A DNA stretch of 29,469 bases from CAZADH01 sp964483805 (GCA_964483805.1 CAZADH010000039.1:1-29469); one strand, 5' to 3'; positions 16,417-24,715 are shown, numbered from the stretch's first letter. The notes: generated from the sequence alone by a model not told the origin. Program-made: numbers and translations.

Positions 16417-17177
16417 ATCCTGCTGCGCCGGTCGATCGGTCTTATTACAGCCAGGGGCTTGTCGAAGAGGTCGCCGAAGAACTCGAAAAGCAACTGAAGT
16501 CCGACCCCGACAACGTTCAGTTGCGGTTTTCGCTCGCCAATGTCTATCTGCGGCAGGGCAATCCCGAGGCCGCGGTGCGCGAGTTCGAAACATGTGTGGC
16601 CCGGCAACCGACACCCGAGCTGCAAAGCAGCCTGGGCAAGGCTGCTCTGGCGGCCGGCGATTACGAGAAGGCCTCGAAGGCGTTCGTTGCCGTGGCGGCG
16701 CTGCAACCGAAATGGCCCGATGTGCAATACAACATGGGGCTCGTTGCCCGGTCTCTGGGCAATACCGACCAGGCGCTCGAGCATTTTTCGAAGGCCGTCG
16801 AACTGAATCCGCGCTACCGCGAGGCCCTCTACGAGCGAGCCCAACTGCTCGAAGAGCTCGGCCGCGTCGACGAGGCGCTCGTCGACTACAAACGAGTGAT
16901 CGCCCTGTTCTTCGCCGAGTTCCAGTTCAGCGACAGCAATGCGTTTCGCTACGATATCTCGGTGCTGTTCAACAACCCCGAACTGCTCGACGAATCGATC
17001 CGCCAGTTGCGCCGGTTGGTCGACAAGCACCCGGGGTTTGCCGATGCACACCACAAACTCGGCCAGGCGCTGCAGGCCAAGGGGCTCGACCGCGAGGCGG
17101 CGTTGTCGTTCCGCCGGGCCCTCGAGATCAATCCGCGCTACGAGACGGCCCGCAAAGCATTCTGGAAGAAAGTCTGA
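16413..17177 (+). CDS. TPR-repeat protein (cytoplasmic, no signal peptide)
   Basis: The 254-residue product consists of about six tetratricopeptide-like repeats from residue 12 onward, for example LRFSLANVYLRQGNPEAAVREF, whose key part is LANVYLRQGNPEAA. Others are QYNMGLVARSLGNTDQALEHF, LEELGRVDEALVDYKRV and HHKLGQALQAKGLDREAAL. Such repeats bind protein partners. There is no signal peptide, so it probably stays in the cytoplasm or associates with the inner face of the membrane. The start overlaps the cupin stop by four bases, indicating coupling. A 104-base gap with repeated motifs separates it from gspE. The partner is unknown. Confidence 0.85.
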   Translation: MNPAAPVDRSYYSQGLVEEVAEELEKQLKSDPDNVQLRFSLANVYLRQGNPEAAVREFETCVARQPTPELQSSLGKAALAAGDYEKASKAFVAVAALQPKWPDVQYNMGLVARSLGNTDQALEHFSKAVELNPRYREALYERAQLLEELGRVDEALVDYKRVIALFFAEFQFSDSNAFRYDISVLFNNPELLDESIRQLRRLVDKHPGFADAHHKLGQALQAKGLDREAALSFRRALEINPRYETARKAFWKKV

Positions 17178-17281
17178 GCTACCAAGTGAGCAATACGATG
17201 TATGTTTCACGATTGCCGGCCCACGCCGGGGTCGGATACATACTTTGTGTTTCACTCACGATGGCGGCCTGACGTCCGACC
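17178..17281 (+). promoter_or_regulatory. Leader of the secretion operon with duplicated motif and candidate promoter
   Basis: This 104-base gap holds two related units: CAATACGATGTATGTTTCAC (from 17191) and CATACTTTGTGTTTCAC (from 17239). Each is an ATAC-N3-GTRT half-palindrome followed by GTTTCAC. A possible promoter, TTGCCG (17213-17218) and TACATA (17237-17242) with 18-base spacing, would place the second unit over the -10 region. Operator function is an inference. Confidence 0.4.
17193..17203. repeat. ATAC-N3-GTAT palindrome, intergenic copy
   Basis: ATAC GAT GTAT lies in the gap upstream of gspE, with a degenerate second copy (CATAC TTT GTGTT) at 17239-17251. Confidence 0.55.
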
Positions 17282-19099
17282 ATGCAACAGACCGAGACCG
17301 CCAAAGCCACGAACGGGCCGCGCAAGCGTCTTGGCGACACCCTGGTCGAGGCCGGGCTGATCTCGGCCGAGCAACTGCGGGAGGCACTGGGCAAGCAAAA
17401 GGTGATGGGTGTGCGCCTCGGGCGCGTGCTCATCGAGATGGGTCTGACCACCGACGAAAGCATCGCACGCACGCTCGCACGGCAGATGGGCATCCCGTTC
17501 CTCAAGCTCAACGAGATCACCGTGCCGCCCGAAGTGCTCACCACGATCCCCGAGAGCATCGTGCGCAGCCACAATCTGCTGCCGATAAGGCTCGAGGGCA
17601 ACCGACTGACCATCGCCATGGCCGATCCGCTCGATGTGTTCATCATCGACGAAGTGCATTATCAGACCGGCTACGACATCGAGGTTTCGATCGCTTCCGA
17701 GTCTGAGATCGAGGCCGCCATCCGCCATTACATGGGCAGCAGCGAGACCCTGAAGCAAGCGGTCGACACCCTGGCGGCCGAGAGCCGCGACCCGCTGCTG
17801 ACACAGCTCGACGAAGGGTTCTTCACCACGTTCGAGCTGGGCGGCGACGACGCATCGGTGCCAATCATCAATCTGGCGAACACCATTTTGCAGCAAGGTA
17901 TTCACGATCGGGCCAGCGACATTCATATCGAGCCCGACGAAGACTGCATCCGCATTCGCTATCGCGTCGACGGCGTGCTCGTCGAATTGATGAAAGCGCC
18001 CAAGACCATCCAGGGCGAGTTGATCTCGCGCTTCAAGATCATGTCGCAAATGGACATCTCCGAAAAGCGCCTGCCGCAAGACGGGCGCATCAAGGTCAAG
18101 GTCAAAGACGTCGGCATCGATCTGCGCGTCAGTTCGCTGCCCACGGTGTTCGGCGAGAAGATCGTCATCCGCATTCTCGACAAGAGCCGCATGCAGCTTA
18201 CGCTCGAGCAGGTCGGTTTCGACACCCGCCTGCTCGGCCTGTTCAAGACGCTGTCGCGCTCGCCCAACGGCATCATCCTGATGACCGGTCCGACCGGGTC
18301 GGGCAAAACCTCGACGCTGTATGCGGCGATCAACTTCCTGCGCGACGGTTCGCTGAACATCACCACCGTCGAGGATCCGGTCGAGTATCAGATTCCATCG
18401 ATCAACCAGGTGCAGGTGCGGTCCGACATCGGCCTGACCTTTGCCCGCGCCCTGCGCTCGATTCTGCGGCAAGACCCGAACATCATCCTCATTGGTGAGA
18501 TCCGCGACTTCGAGACCGCACAGATCGCCATCGAAGCCGCGTTAACCGGCCACCTCGTCTTCTCGACCCTGCACACCAACGATGCGGCATCCGCGATCAC
18601 CCGCCTGATCGAGATGGGCGTCGAACCGTATCTGGTCGCGTCGGCGATCATCGGTGTCGGCGCGCAGCGCCTGGTGCGCAAGATCTGTCCTGCGTGCCGC
18701 GCCCCATATCAACCTGCCGACGAAATCATCACCGAGATTGCCAAGCGCTCCGGTCCGGGCGAGCCGTTGCCCGAGTTCACCAAGGGGCGCGGCTGTCTGA
18801 GTTGCCGCAAAACCGGGTATTCGGGCCGGACGGCGATTCACGAGATCATGACGGTCAGCGAAGAGATCCACCAACTCATTCTCGCTTCGGCGTCGGCCCG
18901 CACCATTCGCGAGGCCGCGGTGCGCGGCGGCATGCGCACCATGCGCGAAGATGGCATTGAGAAGGCACTCAAGGGCGTGACCACCATGGAAGAAGTCATC
19001 CGCTTGACCCGCCGCGAGGAACTCGACATGGCGATCCACGCCGCTCCCACGGCAGCGAACCCCAGCCATCCCCCGGCCAAAACCCCGGTTCAGGGCTGA
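17282..19099 (+). CDS. gspE: Type II secretion/type IV pilus assembly ATPase
   Basis: The 605-residue product is a GspE/PilB-family motor ATPase. An N-terminal GspE-N domain (about 15-150: GDTLVEAGLISAEQLREAL) precedes the ATPase core. Walker A is GPTGSGKT (336-343), the Asp box is TVEDPVEYQ (362-370), Walker B is LIGEIRD (403-409) and the His box is FSTLHTND (427-434). Two CxxC pairs, CPAC (469-472) and CLSC (505-508), form the zinc-binding element of the family. It would hydrolyse ATP as a hexamer on the cytoplasmic face to drive pseudopilus extension through GspF. gspF follows 17 bases later. Paired with GspG and a PilM-PilN fusion, it could serve either a secretion or a pilus system; I use the Gsp name because of the complete GHIJK set downstream. 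Confidence 0.95.
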   Translation: MQQTETAKATNGPRKRLGDTLVEAGLISAEQLREALGKQKVMGVRLGRVLIEMGLTTDESIARTLARQMGIPFLKLNEITVPPEVLTTIPESIVRSHNLLPIRLEGNRLTIAMADPLDVFIIDEVHYQTGYDIEVSIASESEIEAAIRHYMGSSETLKQAVDTLAAESRDPLLTQLDEGFFTTFELGGDDASVPIINLANTILQQGIHDRASDIHIEPDEDCIRIRYRVDGVLVELMKAPKTIQGELISRFKIMSQMDISEKRLPQDGRIKVKVKDVGIDLRVSSLPTVFGEKIVIRILDKSRMQLTLEQVGFDTRLLGLFKTLSRSPNGIILMTGPTGSGKTSTLYAAINFLRDGSLNITTVEDPVEYQIPSINQVQVRSDIGLTFARALRSILRQDPNIILIGEIRDFETAQIAIEAALTGHLVFSTLHTNDAASAITRLIEMGVEPYLVASAIIGVGAQRLVRKICPACRAPYQPADEIITEIAKRSGPGEPLPEFTKGRGCLSCRKTGYSGRTAIHEIMTVSEEIHQLILASASARTIREAAVRGGMRTMREDGIEKALKGVTTMEEVIRLTRREELDMAIHAAPTAANPSHPPAKTPVQG

Positions 19100-19116
19100 G
19101 CGGCAGAGGCGCAGCG

Positions 19117-20328
19117 GTGTCACGGTTCAGTTGGAGCGCTCTCGACGCCCAGGGCAAGACGGTCACCGGCTCCATGGACGCGGCCAACCCCGACGAGGTC
19201 GGGCAATGGCTGATCGAGCGTGAATACTATGTATTGTCGATTCAGACCGAGGCTCTCGGCGGCCTCGCCTTCGCGCCGCGCGCCCGTTATCGCGTCGGCG
19301 TGCAGGAGCAGAATTTTTTCTTTCTGCAACTGGCCAGCCTGGTTAACGCGGGCTGCCCCTTGATTATGAGCCTGCACGCCCTGCAGAAGCAGTTGCCGGC
19401 GGGTGATCTCAAAGAACTGGTGCGCGATCTCAAAGAAAAGATCGAGATGGGCAAGAGTTTTTCGGAAGCGCTGCGCGGTCATCCCGAGGCGTTCAGCAAC
19501 CTGTTCATCACCATGGTCGAGGTCGGCGAGACCGGCGGAGTGCTGGGCGAGGTGCTCGAGCGCTACGCCATGATTTTCGACAGCCTGTATCGCATCCGAC
19601 GCAAGGTCGTCACCTCGATGATCTACCCGGCGCTGTTGCTGACCATGACGCTCGGGGTTGCCTGGGCGTTGCTGGTCTTTGTGTTCCCGACGTTTGTCGA
19701 GCAGTTGTCGGCCCGCGGCGGTGAGTTGCCGCTGCCGACACAACTGGTGATCATGATCTCGACGATTCTGCGCAACCATTTCGTCAGCCTGTTCGGCGCC
19801 ATCGGCGCCATCGTCGGCTTCATCGTCTGGCTGCATTACACCCCGGCCGGCGCGGCCGCTATCGCCCGCTTCTGGATCAACGTGCCGGTGTTCGGGCCTT
19901 TGGTGCGGCACGTGCAGTTGTCGCTGTTCACACGCACACTGGGCACGTTGTTGAAGTGCCAGGTGCCGATCATCACCTCGATCAAAGCGGTCGAGCGCAC
20001 CTTGACCAACCAGGTGTTTCGCGATGCTCTGGCCGAGATCCGCGCCGGCGTCGCGCGCGGTGAACCGCTGTCGGTGGGCATGACGCGGCAGCGGCACCTT
20101 TTTCCCGAGAGCCTGATTCTCATGGCCGATGTCGGCGAGCGTTCGGGCAGCACAGGTGAAATGCTCGATCGGGCGGCGGTGATTTTCGAGCGCGATCTCG
20201 AAACGACCATCGGTACAGCGGTGTCGCTGATCGAGCCGGTGCTGGTCATCTGCATGAGTTTCTTCGTGGTACTCATCGCCGTGGCCATGTACCTGCCGCT
20301 GTTTGACATCATCAAGGTGGTGCGATAA
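19117..20328 (+). CDS. gspF: Type II secretion/type IV pilus inner-membrane platform protein
   Basis: The 403-residue product is a full-length GspF/PilC protein with the typical start FSWSALDAQGKTVTG and two homologous cytoplasmic helical domains. Membrane segments lie near 170-193 (MIYPALLLTMTLGVAWALLVF), 215-240 and 375-397 (VLVICMSFFVVLIAVAMYL). The family motif GETGGVLGEVLERYA in the first half is matched by ERSGSTGEMLDRAA in the second. It forms the membrane platform that passes motion from the ATPase to the pilin helix. A GTG start at 19117 with a weak AGAGG upstream fits the family N-terminus. It lies between gspE and gspG. Confidence 0.95.
   Translation: MSRFSWSALDAQGKTVTGSMDAANPDEVGQWLIEREYYVLSIQTEALGGLAFAPRARYRVGVQEQNFFFLQLASLVNAGCPLIMSLHALQKQLPAGDLKELVRDLKEKIEMGKSFSEALRGHPEAFSNLFITMVEVGETGGVLGEVLERYAMIFDSLYRIRRKVVTSMIYPALLLTMTLGVAWALLVFVFPTFVEQLSARGGELPLPTQLVIMISTILRNHFVSLFGAIGAIVGFIVWLHYTPAGAAAIARFWINVPVFGPLVRHVQLSLFTRTLGTLLKCQVPIITSIKAVERTLTNQVFRDALAEIRAGVARGEPLSVGMTRQRHLFPESLILMADVGERSGSTGEMLDRAAVIFERDLETTIGTAVSLIEPVLVICMSFFVVLIAVAMYLPLFDIIKVVR
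19223..19235. repeat. ATAC-N3-GTAT palindrome, perfect copy
   Basis: AATAC TAT GTATT has perfect 5-base arms and lies near the start of gspF; codons are GAA TAC TAT GTA TTG (Glu-Tyr-Tyr-Val-Leu). Confidence 0.65.
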
Positions 20329-20403
20329 CCTGCAATGAAATTCGGTGCATTGCGGTTTGGGTCGCGGTATGATTGCAGAACATCCTTCTTTGCGGAGGCG
20401 GGC

Positions 20404-20919
20404 ATGACGCGCAAAGGTTTCACCTTCGTCGAACTCCTGATTGTGGTGCTGGTCATCGGCATTCTGGCGGCCATCGCCATTCCGAAGTACCAGAGCATCG
20501 CCTCCATGGCCCGCGCCAAGTCGTGCCTGCAGAACCAGAAAGCGATCGAGAGCCTGATTTCGCTCTGGATGGCGAAGAACTTCGAGCTCGACCCGGGCCG
20601 CAACCGTTTCGCCTGGATCGACCGCCAGGGCACCCTGCGCTGGAAGTATTCGAACGCCGTGCTGCAACTCAACGACATCGCCAAAGACGCCAAGCTGTTC
20701 ATCTGCCCCGAAGCCGCCAACCGCTGGGGTTTCTCGTGGCCGGGCGCCAGCTACCGTTATTACAATTCCGACAATACCGGGCTCTGGATCATCGGATCGA
20801 CCGGCTCGATGGGCGGCACGGGCGTGGTGTGCGCCCTGCAGATCGGCACCCGCTGGATCGGCATGAACGGCCAGATGGGTCCCGATGGTTCGAAGGACAC
20901 GGCGCACCATTACTGGTGA
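20404..20919 (+). CDS. gspG: Major pseudopilin (GspG-like)
   Basis: The 171-residue product has the classic short leader MTRKG cut before FTFVELLIVVLVIGILAAIAIPKY, with Glu at mature position 5. A globular part with a Cys-Pro loop (FICPEAANRWGFSW) and a Gly-rich C-terminus follow. The start is fixed by GGAGG (20394-20398) five bases before the ATG; the longer frame from 20335 would bury the leader. GspG-type proteins polymerise into the pseudopilus shaft. It directly follows gspF, the usual place for gspG. A minor-pilin role cannot be ruled out, but its position and length favour the major subunit. Confidence 0.9.
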   Translation: MTRKGFTFVELLIVVLVIGILAAIAIPKYQSIASMARAKSCLQNQKAIESLISLWMAKNFELDPGRNRFAWIDRQGTLRWKYSNAVLQLNDIAKDAKLFICPEAANRWGFSWPGASYRYYNSDNTGLWIIGSTGSMGGTGVVCALQIGTRWIGMNGQMGPDGSKDTAHHYW

Positions 20920-21472
20920 GTGCCGGTCGATTCGTTACTCGCTCCGCCTGATACGGCCATTTCTGTCGTCATGTCCGCCACCGCCGGCACCCACGGCCGA
21001 CCGCGGCGGCGTTCAGTCGCGGCGCCGCGGTTTCTCGTTGCTCGAGATGCTGACGGTGATCATGGTGCTGGCCATTCTCGTAACCACCGGCGTGGGCATG
21101 ATGCGCGGCGTGACCAGCGATGCGCGGCAACAGGCGTTCGTGGGTCGGTTGCAGACGCTGGTGCGCGCCTGTCAGCAAACCGCGATGCAGCGCGGCCAAC
21201 CGGTCGCCCTGGTCTGGCAGGGGCGCACGCTGCGGCCAGAGTTCATCGCTGCGACAACAATGGGCAGCGGGATTCCGGGCTTGACGGGCATCGGTTGCCC
21301 CGAGGCGGCGACACCGACCCGCGAATTGCTGGCGTCGTTGCGATTTCACCCGGACGGCCGGATCCTGTTGGCAGACGGCACGGTGCCCACGCGGTTGCCA
21401 TTGCTGACCTGCGACGACGACGGACCGGTGCAACGGGCCGGCGAACTGCTGCTGAACAAGGGTTCTCGCTAG
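20885..21472 (+). CDS. gspH: Minor pseudopilin (GspH/FimT-like), start uncertain
   Basis: The conserved part begins RRRG cut before FSLLEMLTVIMVLAILVTTGV (Glu at mature position 5). A GspH/FimT-type body follows with LVRACQQTAMQRGQPVALVW and a C-terminal LRFHPDGRILLADG. That last motif, a hydrophobic strand ending in F-x-P-D/S-G-R, is typical of GspH. The only standard start codon in frame is ATG at 20885, inside the end of gspG, which would give an unusually long 48-residue leader. An ATG at 20971 would give a better leader but is one frame off, so an indel near 20990-21020 is possible. At the other end the sequence LLLNKG runs into the next pseudopilin in a shifted frame (see gspI). The family call is good; the limits are not. 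Confidence 0.75.
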   Translation: MVRRTRRTITGECRSIRYSLRLIRPFLSSCPPPPAPTADRGGVQSRRRGFSLLEMLTVIMVLAILVTTGVGMMRGVTSDARQQAFVGRLQTLVRACQQTAMQRGQPVALVWQGRTLRPEFIAATTMGSGIPGLTGIGCPEAATPTRELLASLRFHPDGRILLADGTVPTRLPLLTCDDDGPVQRAGELLLNKGSR

Positions 21473-22137
21473 TCGAGATCCTGGTGGCGCTATTGGTTCT
21501 GGGCGGTTGCGTCACCACGATGATGGGTGGCTTCAGCGTTGCCGAGGAGTCGGTCCGCGAAGGCTGGTTTGCCGGCAAAGCGGCCTGGGTGGCCGAACGC
21601 GAACTCGAAATCACCAAAGAGTCCTTGCGAACCGGAGTGCTCGCGCCCGGACCGCGGGCTCTGGTCAGCCGGTATCATCCGGTCGGCATGGAGCGGCCCC
21701 GCATTCTGCTGGGACCACGCACCGCCGACGGTTGTGTGCGGGTCGCGGTCCGCTGCCTCGGCCCGGCCTCGCGCAGTTTTCAACTCGAGTCGTTTGTGCA
21801 TGTTCCCATGACCACCCCAGCCCAGCCGGCAGGCCCGGTCATCACCGGGAATGAGGCCGGCAGTGAGACATATATTTTACATACACCGTCAATATTAACT
21901 GCATCAAGCACCGACAGCACTGACACCGCAGCTCTCTCGCCCCACGAAGAACCGCAGGCCGCGTCCCCGTCCTCGGGTTTCCTGCCGGCCACCGACCACG
22001 ATGCCGTTGGCGCCGCTTCCGCCGCCGTCGAACTCGATGAATACCTGCCGCTCGTCATCGACGCGTCGCCGGGCAGTGCCCCCTTGACGGTCGAGAACGG
22101 CAGCGTGACCGTGGCGCCGGGAACGAGCCATGAATAG
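21460..22137 (+). CDS. gspI: Minor pseudopilin (GspI-like), no normal start codon
   Basis: The coordinates begin at the predicted leader Gly, because no ATG, GTG or TTG lies close upstream in this frame; the nearest is a TTG at 21295, 55 codons before the signal. The visible protein starts G, cut before FSLVEILVALLVLGG (Glu at mature position 5), with the GspI-like body continuing to about residue 125. A Ser/Thr/Ala/Pro-rich tail follows and ends at 22137. The upstream gspH frame ends LLLNKG immediately before this point. One extra T after GGT (21461-21463) would read NKGFSLVEILV, a textbook prepilin leader, fused to GspH. A lost base, a -1 frameshift, or a CTG start (21409 in this frame) could each explain it. 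The stop overlaps the gspJ start by eight bases. Confidence 0.7.
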   Translation, partial: GFSLVEILVALLVLGGCVTTMMGGFSVAEESVREGWFAGKAAWVAERELEITKESLRTGVLAPGPRALVSRYHPVGMERPRILLGPRTADGCVRVAVRCLGPASRSFQLESFVHVPMTTPAQPAGPVITGNEAGSETYILHTPSILTASSTDSTDTAALSPHEEPQAASPSSGFLPATDHDAVGAASAAVELDEYLPLVIDASPGSAPLTVENGSVTVAPGTSHE

Positions 22138-22546
22138 ACGTCGCATCGATCGCGGTCGACGCGGTTTCACCCTGGTCGAAGCGGTGGTGGCGGTGCTCAT
22201 CCTGGGGTTGGCAGCCGGAAGCCTGCTCCAGATGCTGCATTGGGGATGGGCCCGTTACAACAGCGCCGCCGAACAGGAAGACCTGATGAGTTGGATCACC
22301 ACCTTTCGCACGCATCTTCGCGATGCAGCCCAGACCGGCAAGGCCCCCGACGAACGGGCGCTCTTGCAGTTCATGACGCGCCGGCCCGGGCAGGTGCAGG
22401 CGGTGGCCTTGACCCTCAAGCGCGACGGCGATCTGGTCTATGCGCGCCCCGACCTGTTCATCGACCGCAATCGCAACCGCAAATGCGAACGCCAGGAGCG
22501 CCTGCTCTCGCCGGTGTTCTGTTTTCGCTGGCCGGAGGCCCACTGA
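22130..22546 (+). CDS. gspJ: Minor pseudopilin (GspJ-like)
   Basis: The 138-residue product has a basic leader, MNRRRIDRGRRG, cut before FTLVEAVVAVLILGLAAGSLLQML, with Glu at mature position 5. The helix continues into WITTFRTHLRDAAQ, like the long N-terminal helix of GspJ. The C-terminal part (AVALTLKRDGDLVYARPDLFID) is a short beta region. It is smaller than typical GspJ (about 190-200 residues), so a GspI-type assignment is also possible. It overlaps the upstream gene by eight bases and the next gene starts one base after its stop, as expected within a tight pseudopilin operon. Confidence 0.8.
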   Translation: MNRRRIDRGRRGFTLVEAVVAVLILGLAAGSLLQMLHWGWARYNSAAEQEDLMSWITTFRTHLRDAAQTGKAPDERALLQFMTRRPGQVQAVALTLKRDGDLVYARPDLFIDRNRNRKCERQERLLSPVFCFRWPEAH

Positions 22547-22547
22547 C

Positions 22548-23045
22548 ATGCGAGCAGGGAAAGCAATACAACATGTGATGGGCTCAGTGGGCGTTTGCCG
22601 CCATCGATGGCGGTCCCAAACGAAGTTTGGAGCATGGCGAACGACCCGGGGGTTTGCGCTGTATCTGGTCATGCTGGTCACGGCGGTGTTGTTCTTTCTC
22701 ACCCTCGGCGCCCAGGATGTGACCCGTCTGTTCACGCAATCGAGCCGCAACTCGGCGTTCGACACGATCGCCTGGCATGCCGCCGATGGCGGCATCGAGC
22801 GGGGTCGGGGGCAACTGACCTTGGGCATCGAGAAAGTTGCACTCGACTATTCGTGGCGAATCGGCGATCATCAACGGTGCCGGGTGATGGTCACCAGTCG
22901 TCACCAGGCCGGGGCATCGCGGCAGATTCTGGCCACGGCCACGGTGCTCGAAGGTGACCGGGTTCTTGCCGAGCGGTTCATGAGCCGTCCGGGCCCGGCT
23001 TCATATGCGGTCTTGCCGACAACGAACAAGGAGACGCGCCGATGA
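22548..23045 (+). CDS. gspK: Pseudopilin-class protein (GspK/PilX N-terminal-like)
   Basis: The 165-residue product has a 34-residue leader, then TTRG cut before FALYLVMLVTAVLFFLTLGAQ. Mature position 5 is Leu rather than Glu, as in GspK, the capping subunit of the pseudopilus. AFDTIAWHAADGGIERGRGQL matches the alignment of PilX/GspK N-termini. It is about half the length of classical GspK (about 320) and lacks room for its large alpha-domain, so it may be a reduced form. ATG at 22548 is used; an ATG nine codons later would shorten the leader. The stop overlaps the next start (ATGA). This small K-like protein contrasts with the 874-residue K-like protein encoded at 12318-14942. Confidence 0.75.
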   Translation: MRAGKAIQHVMGSVGVCRHRWRSQTKFGAWRTTRGFALYLVMLVTAVLFFLTLGAQDVTRLFTQSSRNSAFDTIAWHAADGGIERGRGQLTLGIEKVALDYSWRIGDHQRCRVMVTSRHQAGASRQILATATVLEGDRVLAERFMSRPGPASYAVLPTTNKETRR

Positions 23046-24715
23046 GTGCGAAACCTGCTGCCACCGATGGTCTGACCATTATCGTCGATCTCGGGTCCCA
23101 TGCCGTGAAAGCGGCGGTCATCGAGCGCCAAGGCACGGTCAACAGCCTGGTCGCCATCGAGGAAGAGGTCTTTCAGCCCGTCGGCACCTTTGCCAACGAC
23201 GCGGCCTACTTCGAGCACCAGGTCAGCGTCATTCGCACGCTCGCCGCGCGCCTGCCGTTGGCGAAAGCGAAGCGGGTCCTGGGTTTGTTCAACAACCGCG
23301 AGTTGCAGGTCAAGATCGTCGATCTGCCGCGTGAAGTGCCGCCCGAGAAAATGCGCGATCTGTTGGCCTGGGAAAGCCGCAAGCTGCTGTCGCCCAACTA
23401 CAAGTCGGAAGCGGTCCTGTTTGCCTACCGCGCCATCCGGCAATCCCCGCTGACCGTGGCCCTGGCGGTGGTGCCGCAGTCGCAACTCGAACGATGGTTG
23501 CAGTTGTTGACCGCGGGCAACATCCCGGTTGCCGGTGCCTACCCGGCGGTCTTCGCGGCGATTGCCGCCAAAGAAGCAATGGGACCGGGCAACGTGCCGG
23601 CCGTATCGTTGATCGACATCGGGCAGACCACCACGCACATTCAGATCTTCGCGATGGGCGAACTCAAGTTCTATCGCAACATCCCGGCCGGGATCTCCGA
23701 CATTCCTGCCGAGCCAACCGACCACGATTGGGAAACCTTCACGCAGAAGATCCGCTTCAGTTTCGATTATTTCCGGGCGGTCACCAAGCTCGGCCAGATC
23801 GACGACATTCGTTTCTACGGCGGCGGCGCCCGGCGGGACGGCTTTCTCAATTACGCACGCGGCTACTTTGCGCCCGGCAAGGCCGACCTTCTCGATTTGT
23901 CGGGTCAGATCGATGTCACCCCGGTTCTGAAGAGCGGTGGCAGCAATCGCAGTCGTCTCTTGCCGTTCTATCCGGCTCTGGCCGTTTATCTGGCGGGCGT
24001 CGACATCGCCCACGCCGACGACACCGATCTGCTATTGCAGCATCGGCAACGCATCGAACAGGAGGTCTCGCAACGCCGCTGGCAAGTCGTGCCGCTGGTG
24101 GCCGGCGCTTTGATGTTGGTGGTGCTGGCCTTGGTGATGAACGCTCACAGTGCCAGTCTCGACGAGACGCTGGCCCTGCGGCGGACCGAGTGCAAGCGCG
24201 CCGAGGAACAGGTCAAGGCGCTCGATCAAAAAGTTGCCGCGGCACAATCGGCGGCCAATCGCGGTCTCGAGCAGTATCCGACCGCATGGCGTCGGCAGTT
24301 GGCCACGGTTTGCGGTGACCATACCCGTGGAACCGACGTGCTGATGGGGTTGTTCCGCAACACTCCGGCCGGGCTCACGGTGCAGGGTTTCGAGATCCGA
24401 CCGCTGGTCGAGGACAACCCCGACGAACCGATGGTCGAGGCGCGCAACGACGAAGATTCTGATGAATCGGGAGTCGCCGGGGCTTCCGACGGGACCGCCC
24501 CCAGTGCGGGCGCCATGGGTGCAGGCAACAACGCCCTCAACGATCTCGGCGGTGAATTGCTGGTGGTGCGCGGCACGGCGGCCTCGTCCGGCCCGATGCT
24601 CGCGTTCACCGAACAGTTGCGGACGGCCCGCACCATCGTCAGGGTGCGGCGCCTGCAGAGCGAGCGGGTGACCGGCGGCACGATCCGCTTTCTCCTGAAA
24701 GGAGAGCTGCGATGA
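23042..24715 (+). CDS. pilM: PilM-PilN fusion (GspL-like) assembly protein
   Basis: The 557-residue product joins an actin-like PilM ATPase fold to a PilN-like part. The first 330 residues carry nucleotide-binding motifs VDLGSHAVKAAV (15-26), LIDIGQTTTHI (190-200) and RFYGGGAR (257-264). A membrane helix at about 350-368 (PLVAGALMLVVLALVM) is followed by a heptad-rich stretch (380-410) and a C-terminal ferredoxin-like periplasmic domain (about 520-557, TIVRVRRLQSERVTGG). An acidic, disordered-looking insert (about 460-500) lies between. In pili PilM and PilN are separate; in type II secretion GspL combines the same parts, so this is a GspL-like arrangement. It links the cytoplasmic ATPase to the periplasmic assembly. 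It overlaps both neighbours by four bases (ATGA). Confidence 0.88.
   Translation: MSAKPAATDGLTIIVDLGSHAVKAAVIERQGTVNSLVAIEEEVFQPVGTFANDAAYFEHQVSVIRTLAARLPLAKAKRVLGLFNNRELQVKIVDLPREVPPEKMRDLLAWESRKLLSPNYKSEAVLFAYRAIRQSPLTVALAVVPQSQLERWLQLLTAGNIPVAGAYPAVFAAIAAKEAMGPGNVPAVSLIDIGQTTTHIQIFAMGELKFYRNIPAGISDIPAEPTDHDWETFTQKIRFSFDYFRAVTKLGQIDDIRFYGGGARRDGFLNYARGYFAPGKADLLDLSGQIDVTPVLKSGGSNRSRLLPFYPALAVYLAGVDIAHADDTDLLLQHRQRIEQEVSQRRWQVVPLVAGALMLVVLALVMNAHSASLDETLALRRTECKRAEEQVKALDQKVAAAQSAANRGLEQYPTAWRRQLATVCGDHTRGTDVLMGLFRNTPAGLTVQGFEIRPLVEDNPDEPMVEARNDEDSDESGVAGASDGTAPSAGAMGAGNNALNDLGGELLVVRGTAASSGPMLAFTEQLRTARTIVRVRRLQSERVTGGTIRFLLKGELR

Noticed and set aside
20920..22137. A single 405-codon frame starting from GTG at 20920 and ending with the GspI-like protein
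   Set aside because: Its first 180 residues overlap the well-supported GspH-like gene in another frame and are Arg/Gly/His-rich without any motif; only the last 225 residues are real protein.
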